Source of the DNA: Sistotremastrum niveocremeum HHB9708
Taxonomy: Eukaryota; Basidiomycota; Agaricomycetes; Sistotremastrales; Sistotremastraceae
Length of the DNA: 64,000 nucleotides
Direction: 5' to 3'
NCBI GenBank assembly: GCA_001630475.1
Contig: KV419399.1
Span: 1,134,365 to 1,198,364 of the forward strand
The stretch's first letter is position 1. The number at the start of each line of letters is the position of its first letter. Position numbers and translations under genes: made by a program. This document shows positions 1 to 10,525 of the stretch, in pieces. The notes beneath the pieces were generated by a model, which ran no database searches, was not told the DNA's origin, and saw only the letters and a program-made list of their open reading frames with translations.

Positions 1-32
1 CTATAAAAGCCTACTCATCAATCGAGCCAATA

Positions 33-1077
33 ATGAGCGACACTCCCGACCTCAGTTACGTCTTCACATGCATCAAGCGACTCGAACTTCGTGTAGGCGT
101 AGCATCCTCGCTATACGGTAAGTCGCTCCTCCACGACAACCGCTTCTATACTAAAGCATTCGACCAAAAACCAGGCATGCTGTTCATCCTATTTTTTGTC
201 ACCCTCCGTACCGTCGTCACCCAGTATCACGCTCGCAGCAATATTGGCATACTCCTCTCGATGCTCTTCCTCACATTCGTAATACCCACCGTCATATTCG
301 CCCTCACCATGCGCAACATCTCTACTCAACTCCGACCTGAGAACTCTCTATCGGCATTTAATGGGTGCGACATTGACGTTGATCCTATGTACTTGAGAAT
401 TTTGTTTGTGATTGAGATGTTCATATTGGATACATATACTGTGGGTTTTGATTTCATCCCCAGTAGCGCTTCGAGTGATGATATTTATCAGGTTTATCGT
501 ACATGGCTTATCCATGCTCGAGCGAACAAGATCATCATTGCGCCTGCTGTATTGTCATTTGCTCTATTCGGTCGGTCTCCCATAAATTTGATGGCGTGGT
601 GATCCCTGATGCACAGATCCAGCTTTCATTCCGATCAGTGCCTTCTCCTTCAGAATCCTTCCGGAGTTCTACGACGTCGTGTTGCCCATCTCACTCGTCC
701 TCAACGTTCTTTGTACCAGTTCGTGTCCATCGTCCTGTCGAAACGCATCCCTGATCTTGTTTATAGCCCTGATCTCCAGACGTTTGATCAAAGCTCAGTT
801 TGAAGCTCTTCAATCCAGTCGGGCTATGATCCTGCAATTTGTTATTGTGTACGCCTGTTTTCGTTTATCCGATAACGTACGAGGTTCTGATGATTACTCT
901 AGCTCAGGTGGTCTATACAGCGTTGTCTTATTCTTCCTCCTCATCGGCAGTCTCGGAGGATGGGGTGACGGAGTCTCTCTCGTCGGACCGATAGCTGTGA
1001 GTATTCAACAACTTTTTGGAACCGAATCTGATGAGGGTCTTGCTGAAGGTTTCGTCGGTTGGAGCAATAGCTTTTGA
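33..1077 (+). CDS. Polytopic membrane protein, copy 1 of a convergent pair
   Basis: I do not recognise a named family. The first exon starts at ATG 33 and encodes a short N-terminus (CIKRLELRVGVASSLYG) followed by at least three hydrophobic segments. A donor near 440 and an acceptor near 490 lead into an exon beginning VYRTWLI that ends at a donor after ALFG near 573. Further exons (ISLVLNVL; ALISRRL; SSGGLYSVVLFFLL) carry more membrane segments, about seven in total. The minus-strand gene at 1790-2978 has the same segments in the same order (RVGVAS, VYRTWLI, SSGAIHSIVLL), so the two are diverged tail-to-tail duplicates. Location would be a cellular membrane. Exact exon ends after 600 are uncertain and the C-terminus may lie between 1077 and 1204. 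Function unknown. Confidence 0.55.
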
Positions 1078-1789
1078 CTTGCTGGTCCTTCAGCTAGCCT
1101 TGACCAAGGCTCTCCATCATCACTTCGTGCCGCTGGATGAGGCTGGGCTGGAGTCATTCGAGCTTAAGCGTACCTCTGACCCGGTGATTGATTTAGCTAT
1201 ATGAGCGTTGTTCACGAGACGAGGATCAATCGGTCTAGATCGATGTAGTACGGGGGATTCACGCGCCAGCTTATGTTACGCAGATTTATGTTCCGATTCG
1301 AGCTTATATCGGTATCGATTCTTGCCATTCTTGCTTTGGTGATTTTTTTGAGGTGTCCGTGAGCTGTCGGAGATAAGAACCGTTCCTATATATGAAGCGG
1401 CGACTTTAATTGTGTACGATTCACGTACAACTCTGAACTCCTTGATCGGCAAAATAACCTGTCCATAATCGCGGACTCTTCGAGGAGCAATTTACTTTTA
1501 TGGATGGTGATTTTTCGACTGCAATCTGATTCGTGGACAGATATTCCAGCTCTCCGAAAGATAGAAACCGTAGACGGAGACCTAAACTGATGATGCTCAT
1601 TTCTGGTTGCAAATATTTGGACTTTCCCTAGTCAATTCATCAAGCTTATCTTCTGCCCCTTACTTTCCGAGTACCAGATCCAGAATGGGATCCGCAGTCC
1701 ATTTCTCGCGAACCCCGTCCGAGTGCAATTCCACAGCTGTCACCCCCGACTCGTCAATCGGACTTTCGACTCTGACTAATCCCTTGCTT

Positions 1790-2978
1790 CTATACGTCTT
1801 GGCTAGTGTTAATTGAAGAATCAAGAGATTTAAGGTAATGGCGACGGCGCAGGTAAACTTGAAAACGCATAAGATGTGAATTCAGAAGCAGCTCAGAGAC
1901 CGAAAATCTGCGTACCACGACGGAGCCTACTAATTCTAGTCCATTTGCCCAGCCGGAGGCGATAGGGACGAGGAGCATAAGCAGGACGATAGAGTGAATG
2001 GCTCCGGAGCTATAAACGATCACTTTCGACTCATATTGACAGAACTTTGAATACTTACGAGACTCCAAATTGAACGAGCGGTCTTTTCAAGGACCAGTCG
2101 TCTTGCACCGATTTGAAGTGCGTACGGCTGAGTTTTGCGAAAATCAGAGCTACGAAGGAACGTCAATAAACACAAATATTGATTGAAGAGAGACGAGTTT
2201 ACCGGAACAGACGACATTCAGCGCGAAAGAAGTGGGGATAATGACGAGATAGGTCGTCGAGCCCACTTCTGTTGCGCTGACGAACACCCAAGCTTCCGAG
2301 AAAGCAAGAATCAGCGGAGTTATCGACGACCAAGTGAGTCACTCACCGAAAAGAAGTAGGCAGAGGAAAGCAGGAAATGCAATGATTTTCTTGCTTTGGC
2401 CGAAAATCAGCCAAGTACGATAAACCTTGATTCATGGAAAAATTATGACAGTATTCTCGCATGTAGAGAATACTACTAGGCACCGTGAACATGTCTCCGA
2501 CGAGAACCTGAATAGCCAACGGTACTCTCATATAAGGCGGATCGGGTTGATCGTTACAATGGAAGAAGGATTCGGTGGCGTCGGTCACTGGGTGTATTTG
2601 AACCGAGATGTTGATAGCAGTCATGATGAAGACGATAGTTGAAATGAAGAAGGTGAATCCGAGCATTCCGAGAACGAGCTTGAAGCTATCATGCCCCCGA
2701 TATTGAGCTGAGAACGTTCGGATTGTCACGGCGAATAGCACGAGTAGGAAGGCTATAATTTTGATCAGTTGGGATGAGGATGAACGGAGGGCAATGAATT
2801 GACTGTATATTGCGGAGGCGACTCCAACTCGGGCTTCGAGAGCTTGGATGCATATGTAGACGAATTGCAGATCGGTCGGAAATGCAGGTATGCTGGCGGT
2901 AGTAGTGTTTACGCTAGTCGCATTGAAGCTCGTCGCATTGAAGCTGGTTGCATTGAAGCTGGTCGCATTAGCACTCAT
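1790..2978 (-). CDS. Polytopic membrane protein, copy 2, with repeated N-glycosylation sequons
   Basis: Minus-strand paralogue of the gene at 33-1077. It starts at 2978. The N-terminus carries a 15-bp tandem repeat encoding A-T-S-F-N units that create a run of N-A-T/S glycosylation sequons, consistent with an extracellular N-terminal tail. Hydrophobic segments follow (LIKIIAFLLVLFAVTIRTF; LVLGMLGFTFFISTIVFIM). A donor (gtgcct) near 2485 and an acceptor before VYRTWLIFGQSKKIIA match the intron position of copy 1. Later exons include a TYLVIIPTSFALNVV segment, an ALIFAKLSRTHFKS segment, and a last membrane segment SSGAIHSIVLLMLLVPIASG. Overall about seven membrane segments. Function is unknown. 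The exon order is well supported by the paralogue; the exact 3' end is not. Confidence 0.55.
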
Positions 2979-3807
2979 AGCTGTTGGACGGATTCGAACG
3001 ACTTCGAGCTCGAATCAGCACGAAGGACGCAGAGAATTGAGATAAAGCATGAATCTGAGCCAAGACATTGACGAGGCTGACTAGCGGGGAAGATCGACTC
3101 TAATCATCCAATCGTACTGTTTCGACGGAGGAGACGGCAAGAGGAGAATAGTATGGACTGCGGATGCTAGAAGTGCGCAGCAGTAGCTTGGAATTCCGAG
3201 TCCCTGTGACGTTGATTGCCAGTGATCAGGCCGATCAGGATCCTCGGGCGGTCAGAAGACTAGTATCGAGTCTTGGTTTTGGTTCTAGTTTGCTGGTTTG
3301 AGATAAGAGAATGTCGAGAACTGCGTTACCGCAGCACTACAGGGTAGCATCGTCGAATTCCATAAACCAGGCCAAGAAGAAGGAAAACCGATCGCGCGTT
3401 TGCGCTATGGAGCACCCATGGATAAGAGCAGCAAATGGCGTTGATTCGTCTCCAAAGATTAGATGGATGGATTGACTCGTTCTCCTGCGTCGATTTACGC
3501 AAGGTTGTCTGACATGGTCGACGCCGTGAAAGCCAAGGGCTAATTAGGCGCCCGGGTTGAACCCTTGAATGATGAATCTGAGGTTGAGCGAAACGGAATA
3601 GTCGGGCATGATAAAGAACCTCGATTTCAGAGACACTTTGTGATATTCTCATAAATCCGCGGTTGTCATATAAATTACGTCTAGGGTCTGCATACATAAT
3701 GCGGTAGAGATTTGGTATTTATATCTACAACAACAAGGAAGCCATGCGGCTTCGGCACGAATCAAAAGGCCTGAAAGAGAAGAGTAAAATGCTTAGACCA
3801 TCCAAGT
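2979..3807. other. Intergenic, no gene seen
   Basis: Between the start of the membrane gene at 2978 and the stop of the minus-strand gene at 3808. Open frames here are short, lack splice-supported continuity and show no recognisable domain. The part next to 2978 would hold the promoter of the minus-strand membrane gene. Confidence 0.4.
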
Positions 3808-4712
3808 CTATTCTGCAGCAACACTGACCCTCGGGACCGTACTCGCCCTGGGGCCACTCCTTCGCCCGATACCCATCCAGGAACGGCTTTGATCTCCTCG
3901 TTCCGACATACCGTCTCCGTCTTCGGCTCTTCCGAGAACGTTGCCTCCGCTGGCGTAGCCACTTCGAGCACCACTCACGCCGGAAATGCTTTCGCGCCAG
4001 TTGCCGTCGTCGAAAGTGTTCCAGCCGTGGATGTGTTCCCACCAGGCTTGATTGATGATGGCGAAGCGGAGGGAGATGAAGATGAGGAGGGTTAGCCATG
4101 CCCAGCTGAACCATGCGAATGCGATCATGGCTTGGATGACTTGACAGGCTGTAAATTTGATGCACCACGTTAGATTCGGCCAGATGGACTGTGGACGCAT
4201 GATGGTGAAGGGGACGGAACAGACGTTCAGCGCGTTGTTGAGGAAAAGAATCGGCGACGGAGATGAAGGATGATGTCATGTTAACGTCAGAGCATGCTGC
4301 GAGGAACTAGAATAAAATCATACCGTCGCGATGGATTGGCCAACGGTCAGCATAACCCAGAGTACGCTCAGTACAGCAATCTCGAACCACAGTCGAGTCA
4401 TGAATTCCATCTCAACCTTTTGCCATACGATCCACAAGCTATCGTGGGAGTGAGTTGGATCTGAAGACAATATATATAGAACTAAGGAACTTACAAGCTC
4501 GCACTCGCTACTACGAGCAGAATAGCGGTGACTAGTAGCTCTGGAACGATTGGATCGAAGAAGTTCTTTCCGCCGTTGAGTGGATCGCCTCTGGGTATAT
4601 GGGTGGTGTAGTGAAGCCGACCAGCAGATATACCCATAAGAATAACAGAGAACAAGAATAGCAATATGTAGAGATGGATTCGTAGAGTCGTTAACGAAAC
4701 GCGGTTCGCCAT
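3808..4712 (-). CDS. MARVEL-like four-helix membrane protein
   Basis: Minus strand, start ATG at 4712. Exon 1 (4712-4495) encodes a membrane segment followed by a small loop (RIHLYILLFLFSVILMGISA then GRLHYTTHIP) and a second segment rich in L, V and A; it ends at a consensus donor GTAAGT. Exon 2 (about 4438-4320) gives IVWQKVEMEFM and a third segment (FEIAVLSVLWVMLTVGQ). The last exon has an FFLNNALNVCS start, a fourth segment (MIAFAWFSWAWLTLLIFISL) and a cytosolic tail rich in G, S and R ending VSVAAE. The layout of four helices with short loops and a polar tail is typical of fungal MARVEL-domain-like proteins of the plasma membrane. That family call is inference from topology, not from a signature. 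Small exon boundaries near 4260-4320 are approximate. Confidence 0.55.
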
Positions 4713-5137
4713 CGTCGTTTTTCGGTTTTGGATGTGGTGACAAGTTGAGAGTTTGAGGCGCAGCGAGACGCTCTCGAGCAGGTCTTTTCAACTCATTTGC
4801 CTCGTGGAATCAGCATGGATGGTTCCACCTCATAGAACTGGCGTTTCGACGTCGTAAATGAATCCACGAGGCTTTGCTCTTCAGCGCGGCTGTGACGGCG
4901 AAAGGCAGGTTCGGCTGAATCGGAGATTAGATTCAATCTCCGCTCTCCCGTCCTCTCACCATGCAGGATGGCAGAGCACTTAAGTACGTTCGTTCTACCT
5001 GATCCATACGAAGGCTAATGTAGTTTGATATAGGAATTAGATTGTTTCAACCATGGTGATATAGGTATTTGTCTTATCTGGCTACCAATCCGTCTCTAAC
5101 TCGACTCGTAGATTCTAGCTCAATTTCGCGAAGTATA
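4713..5137. other. Intergenic, no gene seen
   Basis: No splice-supported coding sequence was found. Probably holds the promoter of the minus-strand MARVEL-like gene. Confidence 0.35.
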
Positions 5138-6870
5138 TCATCTTGTCCACCAATATTGATATCTTCGCTGATCTACAACATGCGATATAGCGACTAGAAG
5201 CGCCATTAAATGCTCCCCGCCCACGAATGAATATCCCGAGGCACTCCAGGAATTATGTGCGGTTACTGAAGTCGAGAGTGAAAAGAGTTCGAGGGCCGGG
5301 ATAGAAGGATCAGAGGAACCGTATGTCTCTTCGTTGCGTCTGACATTCGCGTGTCTCATCAAACCCAGTCCAAAGAGGGTCAACATTATGCGAACTGGGA
5401 AGCCTCCTAACGCTAAATCGACCGGTTCCAATCCGTATCCTAGCGAATCTCTCGGTGTCGACTTACATTCCTTTCCGCTCTGGATGTCATACATCGAAGA
5501 GGAGCTCAAGATTCGCGGTATCCAACACACCCGCCATCTCAACGCCCGGATCGCCACCCTCCTTCGTCGAGTCGACCATATCGTACAGACATGTTACCTT
5601 GAGCGACTCGTTTAGAAACAATTGGAGCACGAGTACGAGGAGAGATGGAGGTTCAATCCGGAAGTTGAAAGCTTTCGGGTAGTCCAGCTCGTCGGAGATG
5701 ACGATCAGCGTTTCGAAAGACTCTGCCCGTCCTCCGAGTACGATTCTCCAGAACGAGCAAAGCCAGTATGATGGGAATGGAGGGGAATCACGCTTAGCTC
5801 AGGACAGGTATGCATTCTCGCCGTCTTTCGGTCTCGATTATCTTGACGCTGCCGATATAGATACAGTCCGTCGCATGTCGTTCCGCGAGCTGACTCTCAG
5901 TATCGACGATTCGGTACTGATATACCCTTCTCAACTCAAGTCAATCACGTCTTCGTCGAATAAGCCACGAGGTGGATGTGTGGTGTTTCGTCAAACTACG
6001 TAGGAAACGGACGGGCTTCAGAACTCTCATTCGACGTCGGTGCGTCTACTATATTCCTTATCTTGGAGATGAGTACTTACTGCGCCTCACTCAGGCGTAC
6101 ACCTTGTGTGAAGCGTCCATGTCATACACCCGCAGCATCGTCTCGTCGCCACTATCCGATAGCATCTCCATTTATCCCCCACTTTCAGCATCCTCTGACA
6201 TGAGATATCGCGTCCGGTCTTATTCCGTCGGTGTCTCGTCGCAAATAATTATTGCTAGCAACCGGCGTTCTTCAAATTTGGCTTATGGGTTGAATGGAGA
6301 AGTTGAAGCGGGATTGGATATATCATCGAGCATGGGCTTCGCGTGATGGTTGTCTTCGAGAGATAGGCTCGGAATTATGATTTCTTTAGACCTTGGTCGG
6401 ATTCCAGTATTTGTAGCACTCTTAAAATCCAGCAGAATATTGAAACCTGTCAACACTGTATTCGTTCAAGATGACAAAGTGGATACAGAATGAGAGAAGA
6501 ATAGGACGGGGAACACGAATGGCGACAGCGTCGTTGTCTATAAGGCTATACAGATTCGTCAGGTTGGAACGACGAACGACGAATACCAGGAAGATGTGAC
6601 TCAACGTGAAGAGGGTTACATAACCGATACGCATCCTGTTCAATCCGTATTACTGTAGAACCAACACCGCCCATATTGATCGTAGCTTCCCGTCGTCGAC
6701 TCACGATAATCCTCGAATCCATCGCCTTCGCTGCCCTGCAAGTGATCTCCGGCAGCTCGATGACGAGTAAATCTGTTCAATTTGGGTGAATTTGGTCGGT
6801 GGTGCTTCGTACGAGGCGGATTGTGATGTATCGGAACGAGAATAGAGACATAGGTCGAAGATACCATTCA
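5138..6870 (-). pseudogene. Possible remnant of a minus-strand membrane-protein gene
   Basis: Several minus-strand pieces look coding but I could not join them into one frame. A piece at 6643-6422 has hydrophobic segments (IGYVTLFTLSHIFLVFVV; RPILLSFCIHFVIL). A piece at 5557-5138 has a segment followed by basic residues (FPVRIMLTLFGLGLMRHANV). A consensus minus-strand donor GTAAGTACT lies near 6075. A short minus-strand frame near 6840 resembles the loop after the third membrane segment of the two membrane genes at 0-3 kb (I-x-I-x-L-x-R/x-P). This suggests a third, decayed or heavily interrupted member of that family. It could instead be an intact gene with introns I failed to place. Confidence 0.25.
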
Positions 6871-7420
6871 GCATTGATCACGCGTGAAGCACCGAGTATC
6901 AGGCCGATTTTCTTTGAGCTCTCTAGATGGTCGGATGACCATACACGCTGTCGTTGAGAAAGAGATGAATCTAGATGGAAGTGGGTCTTTGATGCGCGAT
7001 ACAGGGGATCGTTGGTTGGATTGACAGGACGATGAACACGAGTCCGTGCGGACGATGCCGCCGCCGCAACCCGCTACCTCAAGCTCGTTCGTATTCGTCT
7101 CCAGGTTCCTTTCGCTAATCTTACTTCGTCGAGATCGTTTCTGTCATATCCGTCGCCTCCACATCCATATATCGGCATCGTGAGGCCCCTCTTTTCCCTT
7201 ACTCGTGCCGCAAGCTTTACGGTGAACGTTGCTCTAGGGTGGCTCTTTCGCTGAACTGTGATACGGAATCCCATATCGATTGTGAGTGTCGGATTCCCTG
7301 CCATCCCAGTCTTCGATACACGGCTGAAAGAGAGGCCACGCGCCCTTATTAGCTTCTCTTTACTACTCCTCTCATCCATCGCTGTCCTGCTCTCACGTCC
7401 ACCTTGCGGCCATTTAACCG
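6871..7420. other. Intergenic, no gene seen
   Basis: No gene recognised. The part just before 7421 is the likely promoter of the plus-strand gene that follows. Confidence 0.35.
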
Positions 7421-8880
7421 ATGTCATCCCCGACTGAAGGCTCTGAATACCATGCCGATCATCCCGCGTCAATTCTCGACGATCCCATCTCCCCTCCTCC
7501 ACCTTCCACCGAACCATCGTACATCCCTCTTCCCGAAGCACGCGCAGCGATCAAATCCGTGTTGGAGAAAACCACTCCTTCTGCTTCAATTATCATTACC
7601 CAGGAGACTTATGAACAACTGATTCAAGAATTTCCGATGCTGGATCACATGAGCGACGAAAGTTACCCTGTCAAGTGCGTCTCCTCTTTCTCAATTCAAA
7701 GCTGTGTCTGACGCAAGGCGCCGCTCAGACACTACTACTGCACGCAAACGTGTGAACTCTTTCTAGAGTGCGAGACAGAGATACACCAATATCCAGAACT
7801 CTCTCGTCAGATCATCCAAACCATCCAAAGCCGATGCCTTGAAACCTTCCATGCGACATTCAAACTCACCCCTAAGACACACATCGCTCTCCTCCCACTA
7901 TTTGAAGAGTCTGAAGGTCTCTTTCGGTTTGTTGTCTGTCCTCCCCACCATAGCTTTCATATTTAATTTCAACACAGCATCAAACATCATTACTCAGCTC
8001 AAACCCGCACCCTCTTTGTTGAATATCACTCAAAAATCCAAAATTATCCTCGTCACTTCATCCTTACCTCCTGGCTCAACTCACCCGTCCCTGAAGACCT
8101 CGCTAAACATTATGGGACACTTGCTCCGTCGTTATCCGGCCTTGAGCACGTCAATGAGTTTGAAGCATTTGAGGCAGATGGTGATCTTGAGGTCACTGTT
8201 GACGGGTCCATTCGCAGAACAATGGTGCTTGAGGTTGCCTATGCCCAACCCTACAAGGATGCCTTTGAGAAGTGCGCTGTCATGCTCCACACCCACATTG
8301 CCGATGTGGCTGTGCTTGTCAAAATTGAGTATTCGGAGGATGCAGCCCTCACTACAGCCTCTTTTGAAATCCTTGAATGGCGTGGTTCCAAGCTATGTGA
8401 CCCCACACAGCGCCTCCCAGAGCACTCATGCTTCAATGACAGCATGATGGCCAGTATATACGGGACCGTGGCCAAGCAGTCATATTATATCACTCTTCGT
8501 CGATCTGGGCTTCGCACCCTTGTATGTGTCTCAACCATCTCTGTCTTCACTGTCATTTCTCACACTGAGTCCAGCAGCTCCATTCTACCAACCAAATCAA
8601 CCCAGTCAGCCTGAAGTACTACATTGCCTATGGATGTCCTGTTGGGCTCCCCCTTGAAGAACGGAATGTCCTGAGGTCAAAAGTTTGGTGCACTCTACAT
8701 ATGGAGGGACTTCGCGACAAAATTATCCAAGGCAGGCGTGATTTACTGGCCTCCAAAGAACAATACGCTAGCGCAGAGTGGAAAAGAAAGGTTGAGGAGA
8801 GGGAACAAAAGGTACTCAAAGAGGCAGCTGAGGATGCTGCAGCAAATGGGGGTGTTGAGCCCTACGAGGACTATAGCTAG
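7421..8880 (+). CDS. Intact four-exon gene with possible PD-(D/E)XK-like core
   Basis: Start ATG 7421. Exons 7421-7674, 7729-7926, 7978-8521 and 8578-8880 join in a single frame (phases 2, 2, 0) and give 432 aa, with GT donors and AG acceptors at each junction. The N-terminal 60 residues are proline/serine rich. The centre contains DGSIRRTMVLEVAYAQPYKD followed about 20 residues later by VAVLVKIEY. An acidic residue in a strand followed by E-V-A-Y-x-Q and then a second hydrophobic strand with K resembles the core of PD-(D/E)XK nuclease-fold proteins such as the Uma2-like group, but the catalytic pattern is not complete enough to be sure. The C-terminus is a charged helix (EWKRKVEEREQKVLKEAAED), probably coiled coil. 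No neighbour suggests a pathway. The fold call is inference; the gene model is well supported. Confidence 0.6.
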
Positions 8881-8905
8881 TGCTGCCCCTTGAATATATA
8901 TATAT

Positions 8906-8990
8906 AGGGGCAATGACCTTGAAACTATAGTGTATCCAAGCAAATTTCGATTCGAAATTTGTTTTGCCTAGGGGCAATGACCTTGAAACT
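8906..8990. repeat. 21-bp direct repeat flanking a perfect palindrome
   Basis: The 21-nt string AGGGGCAATGACCTTGAAACT-like unit occurs at 8906-8926 and again at 8970-8990. Between them, 8941-8950 and 8952-8961 are perfect inverted 10-mers (CAAATTTCGA and its complement) with one central base. A related CCCCTTG...CAAGGGG palindrome lies near 9192-9208. This may be the edge of a small non-autonomous element, but no target-site duplication was identified. Confidence 0.6.
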
Positions 8991-9262
8991 GAGCTGCGTG
9001 AGTGCGTGGAGGGGGCTTAGGGAAAGAAAAAGCTGGTGAAGGAACTTTGCCAGATCGCCCCAGTTGTACCCAAAGAAGGTCCGCAGGGGCGTTCGGATGG
9101 GGAGGAAAAGTTGCCAGTGACTCTCCCGGACGTGCACAAAGAGAGTTCGAGAGCGTGCGAGCTAGGTGGGGAAAGTCATAATGCACCCATCACCCCTTGA
9201 AACAAGGGGGATGAATACAGAATGAATGGCAGAGGTCATGGATGAGGTGGCAGTCGAAGAGG

Positions 9263-9330
9263 ATCTTGGATGGATTAAAACTAAAGGTAGAACACCTACT
9301 GAGGTGTCTAAATTAGTTTTAATCCAAGAT
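9263..9330. repeat. Long imperfect hairpin
   Basis: Arms 9263-9284 and 9313-9330 pair over 18 bp (ATCTTGGA...TTAAAACTAA) with a 4-nt bulge in the first arm. Inside, ACACCT and AGGTGT form a second small stem. No coding potential. It may be a foldback element or a transcript structure. Confidence 0.55.
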
Positions 9331-9487
9331 AAAAGCATAGTCAGAAAAAGGGATCTGAATGATAATGCCAATGAACTTACAATGATTATTATATGAATAA
9401 CAATCAAGGGAACTTCCTACAATGATGAATACTATGGTCAGAACAGAGTCATAACAATAGTAAACAAGGATCCACTGACCAGTCACA

Positions 9488-9640
9488 CAGGTGTCACAAA
9501 CAGTGAGCAGGATGTCACAAACAATGAGCAGCCTGTCACAAACAGTGAGTAAGATGTCACAAACAGTGAGCAAGCAGTCACAAACAGTGAGCAGAGGGTC
9601 ACAGATGTTGAGCAAGCAGTCACAGACAGTGAGCAAAGGT
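9488..9640. repeat. 21-bp minisatellite, about seven units
   Basis: Tandem units close to GTCACAAACAGTGAGCAAG repeat with a 21-bp period and accumulate substitutions toward the 3' end. Open frames on both strands across it (T-V-S-K-Q-S-Q on plus, S-L-F-V-T on minus) are by-products of the 21-bp period, not evidence of a gene. Confidence 0.8.
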
Positions 9641-9985
9641 GTGTGGGGGATGTGGGGAACAGTGGGCAAGTGGATAGAATGTAGGTGGGGAATCCTCTGG
9701 GAGGGGAGGAATTTATCAGGCGTTTTTTTAGCCTTCGCAAGGTCACTGTTAGGCTGGCCATCCTGCAAGGTCAGATGAAATTTCCTAATTTGGGAAGATT
9801 TCAATGTCCGACAGGAGGGAGCTGGCAAGCTCACCCGCATATTGTGATCAAGTACAGTGTAGAACAACATCTGAACGTAATTACACAACACGGAAATGCT
9901 GGTAACATACGGCTTTTGTTGTATCGGTGGTGTGACCTTACTATATTAGTTTTCCTGAATGGACCATTCAGTAATAAATATCTGA

Positions 9986-10012
9986 CAGCGCGCCCGAGCA
10001 TCGGGCGCGCTG
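9986..10012. repeat. Perfect GC-rich hairpin, 12-bp stem, 3-nt loop
   Basis: CAGCGCGCCCGA at 9986-9997 is followed by GCA and its exact reverse complement at 10001-10012. The neighbourhood has no gene. It resembles the terminal hairpins of rolling-circle transposons in shape, but the expected terminal CTRR shortly after the stem was not found. Confidence 0.7.
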
Positions 10013-10440
10013 GAAACTTCTACAGTTGTTAGATAGTGCCTCTCCGATGCCGTCGATCACCTGGAGCCCCTCCAGCAACCCCCCATTCTTTCTGCGTGAA
10101 ATGGGGAAGGAAATAGCTTAAATATTCTTCTGCGAGCGAGGATCGCTCGTTTTGATGACCCAGACAAGCTAGCGGGCTCATTCTTTTTTGGACAATAGTT
10201 ACTTGGATATACTATTGATATACCGAGTTTGAAGGAATTCGGTTGAGAACTGACTCTTCATAATTGCAAACACGTTTTGAGGGGGTTGTTGACCTCGTGA
10301 TTTTGAAATCATTATCTTACGGTATTTCATTTGCTCCCAAACTTTCACATAAGATTCTCTGTACTTAGGGTAACCTTCTTGCAAAGTATCAAGAGCATCG
10401 AAGCCTAGATGAGCGTGCTAGAAATTGGGGAACGCGAGGA

Positions 10441-10467
10441 GCGCGGCCGCAGGAACTGCGGCCGCGC
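10441..10467. repeat. Second perfect GC-rich hairpin, 12-bp stem, 3-nt loop
   Basis: GCGCGGCCGCAG at 10441-10452, loop GAA, then the exact reverse complement at 10456-10467. Same geometry (27 nt overall) as the hairpin at 9986-10012 but different sequence. Confidence 0.7.
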
Positions 10468-10525
10468 GACTCTCGCGTGACATGCGTTACGCCGCGTCGT
10501 TTCGGTCCTCCCGTTTTCAACCCCC

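Noticed and set aside
9488-9640. CRISPR-like array of regular repeats
   Set aside because: No unique spacers; the whole 21-bp unit repeats, and the genome is eukaryotic.
9319-9891. 190-residue minus-strand frame with S-L-F-V-T repeats
   Set aside because: Product of the 21-bp minisatellite, whose period is a multiple of three, so both strands stay open.
9986-10012. 3' terminus of a second Helitron
   Set aside because: Hairpin shape fits, but neither a CTRR end shortly after it nor an inverted partner repeat upstream was found.
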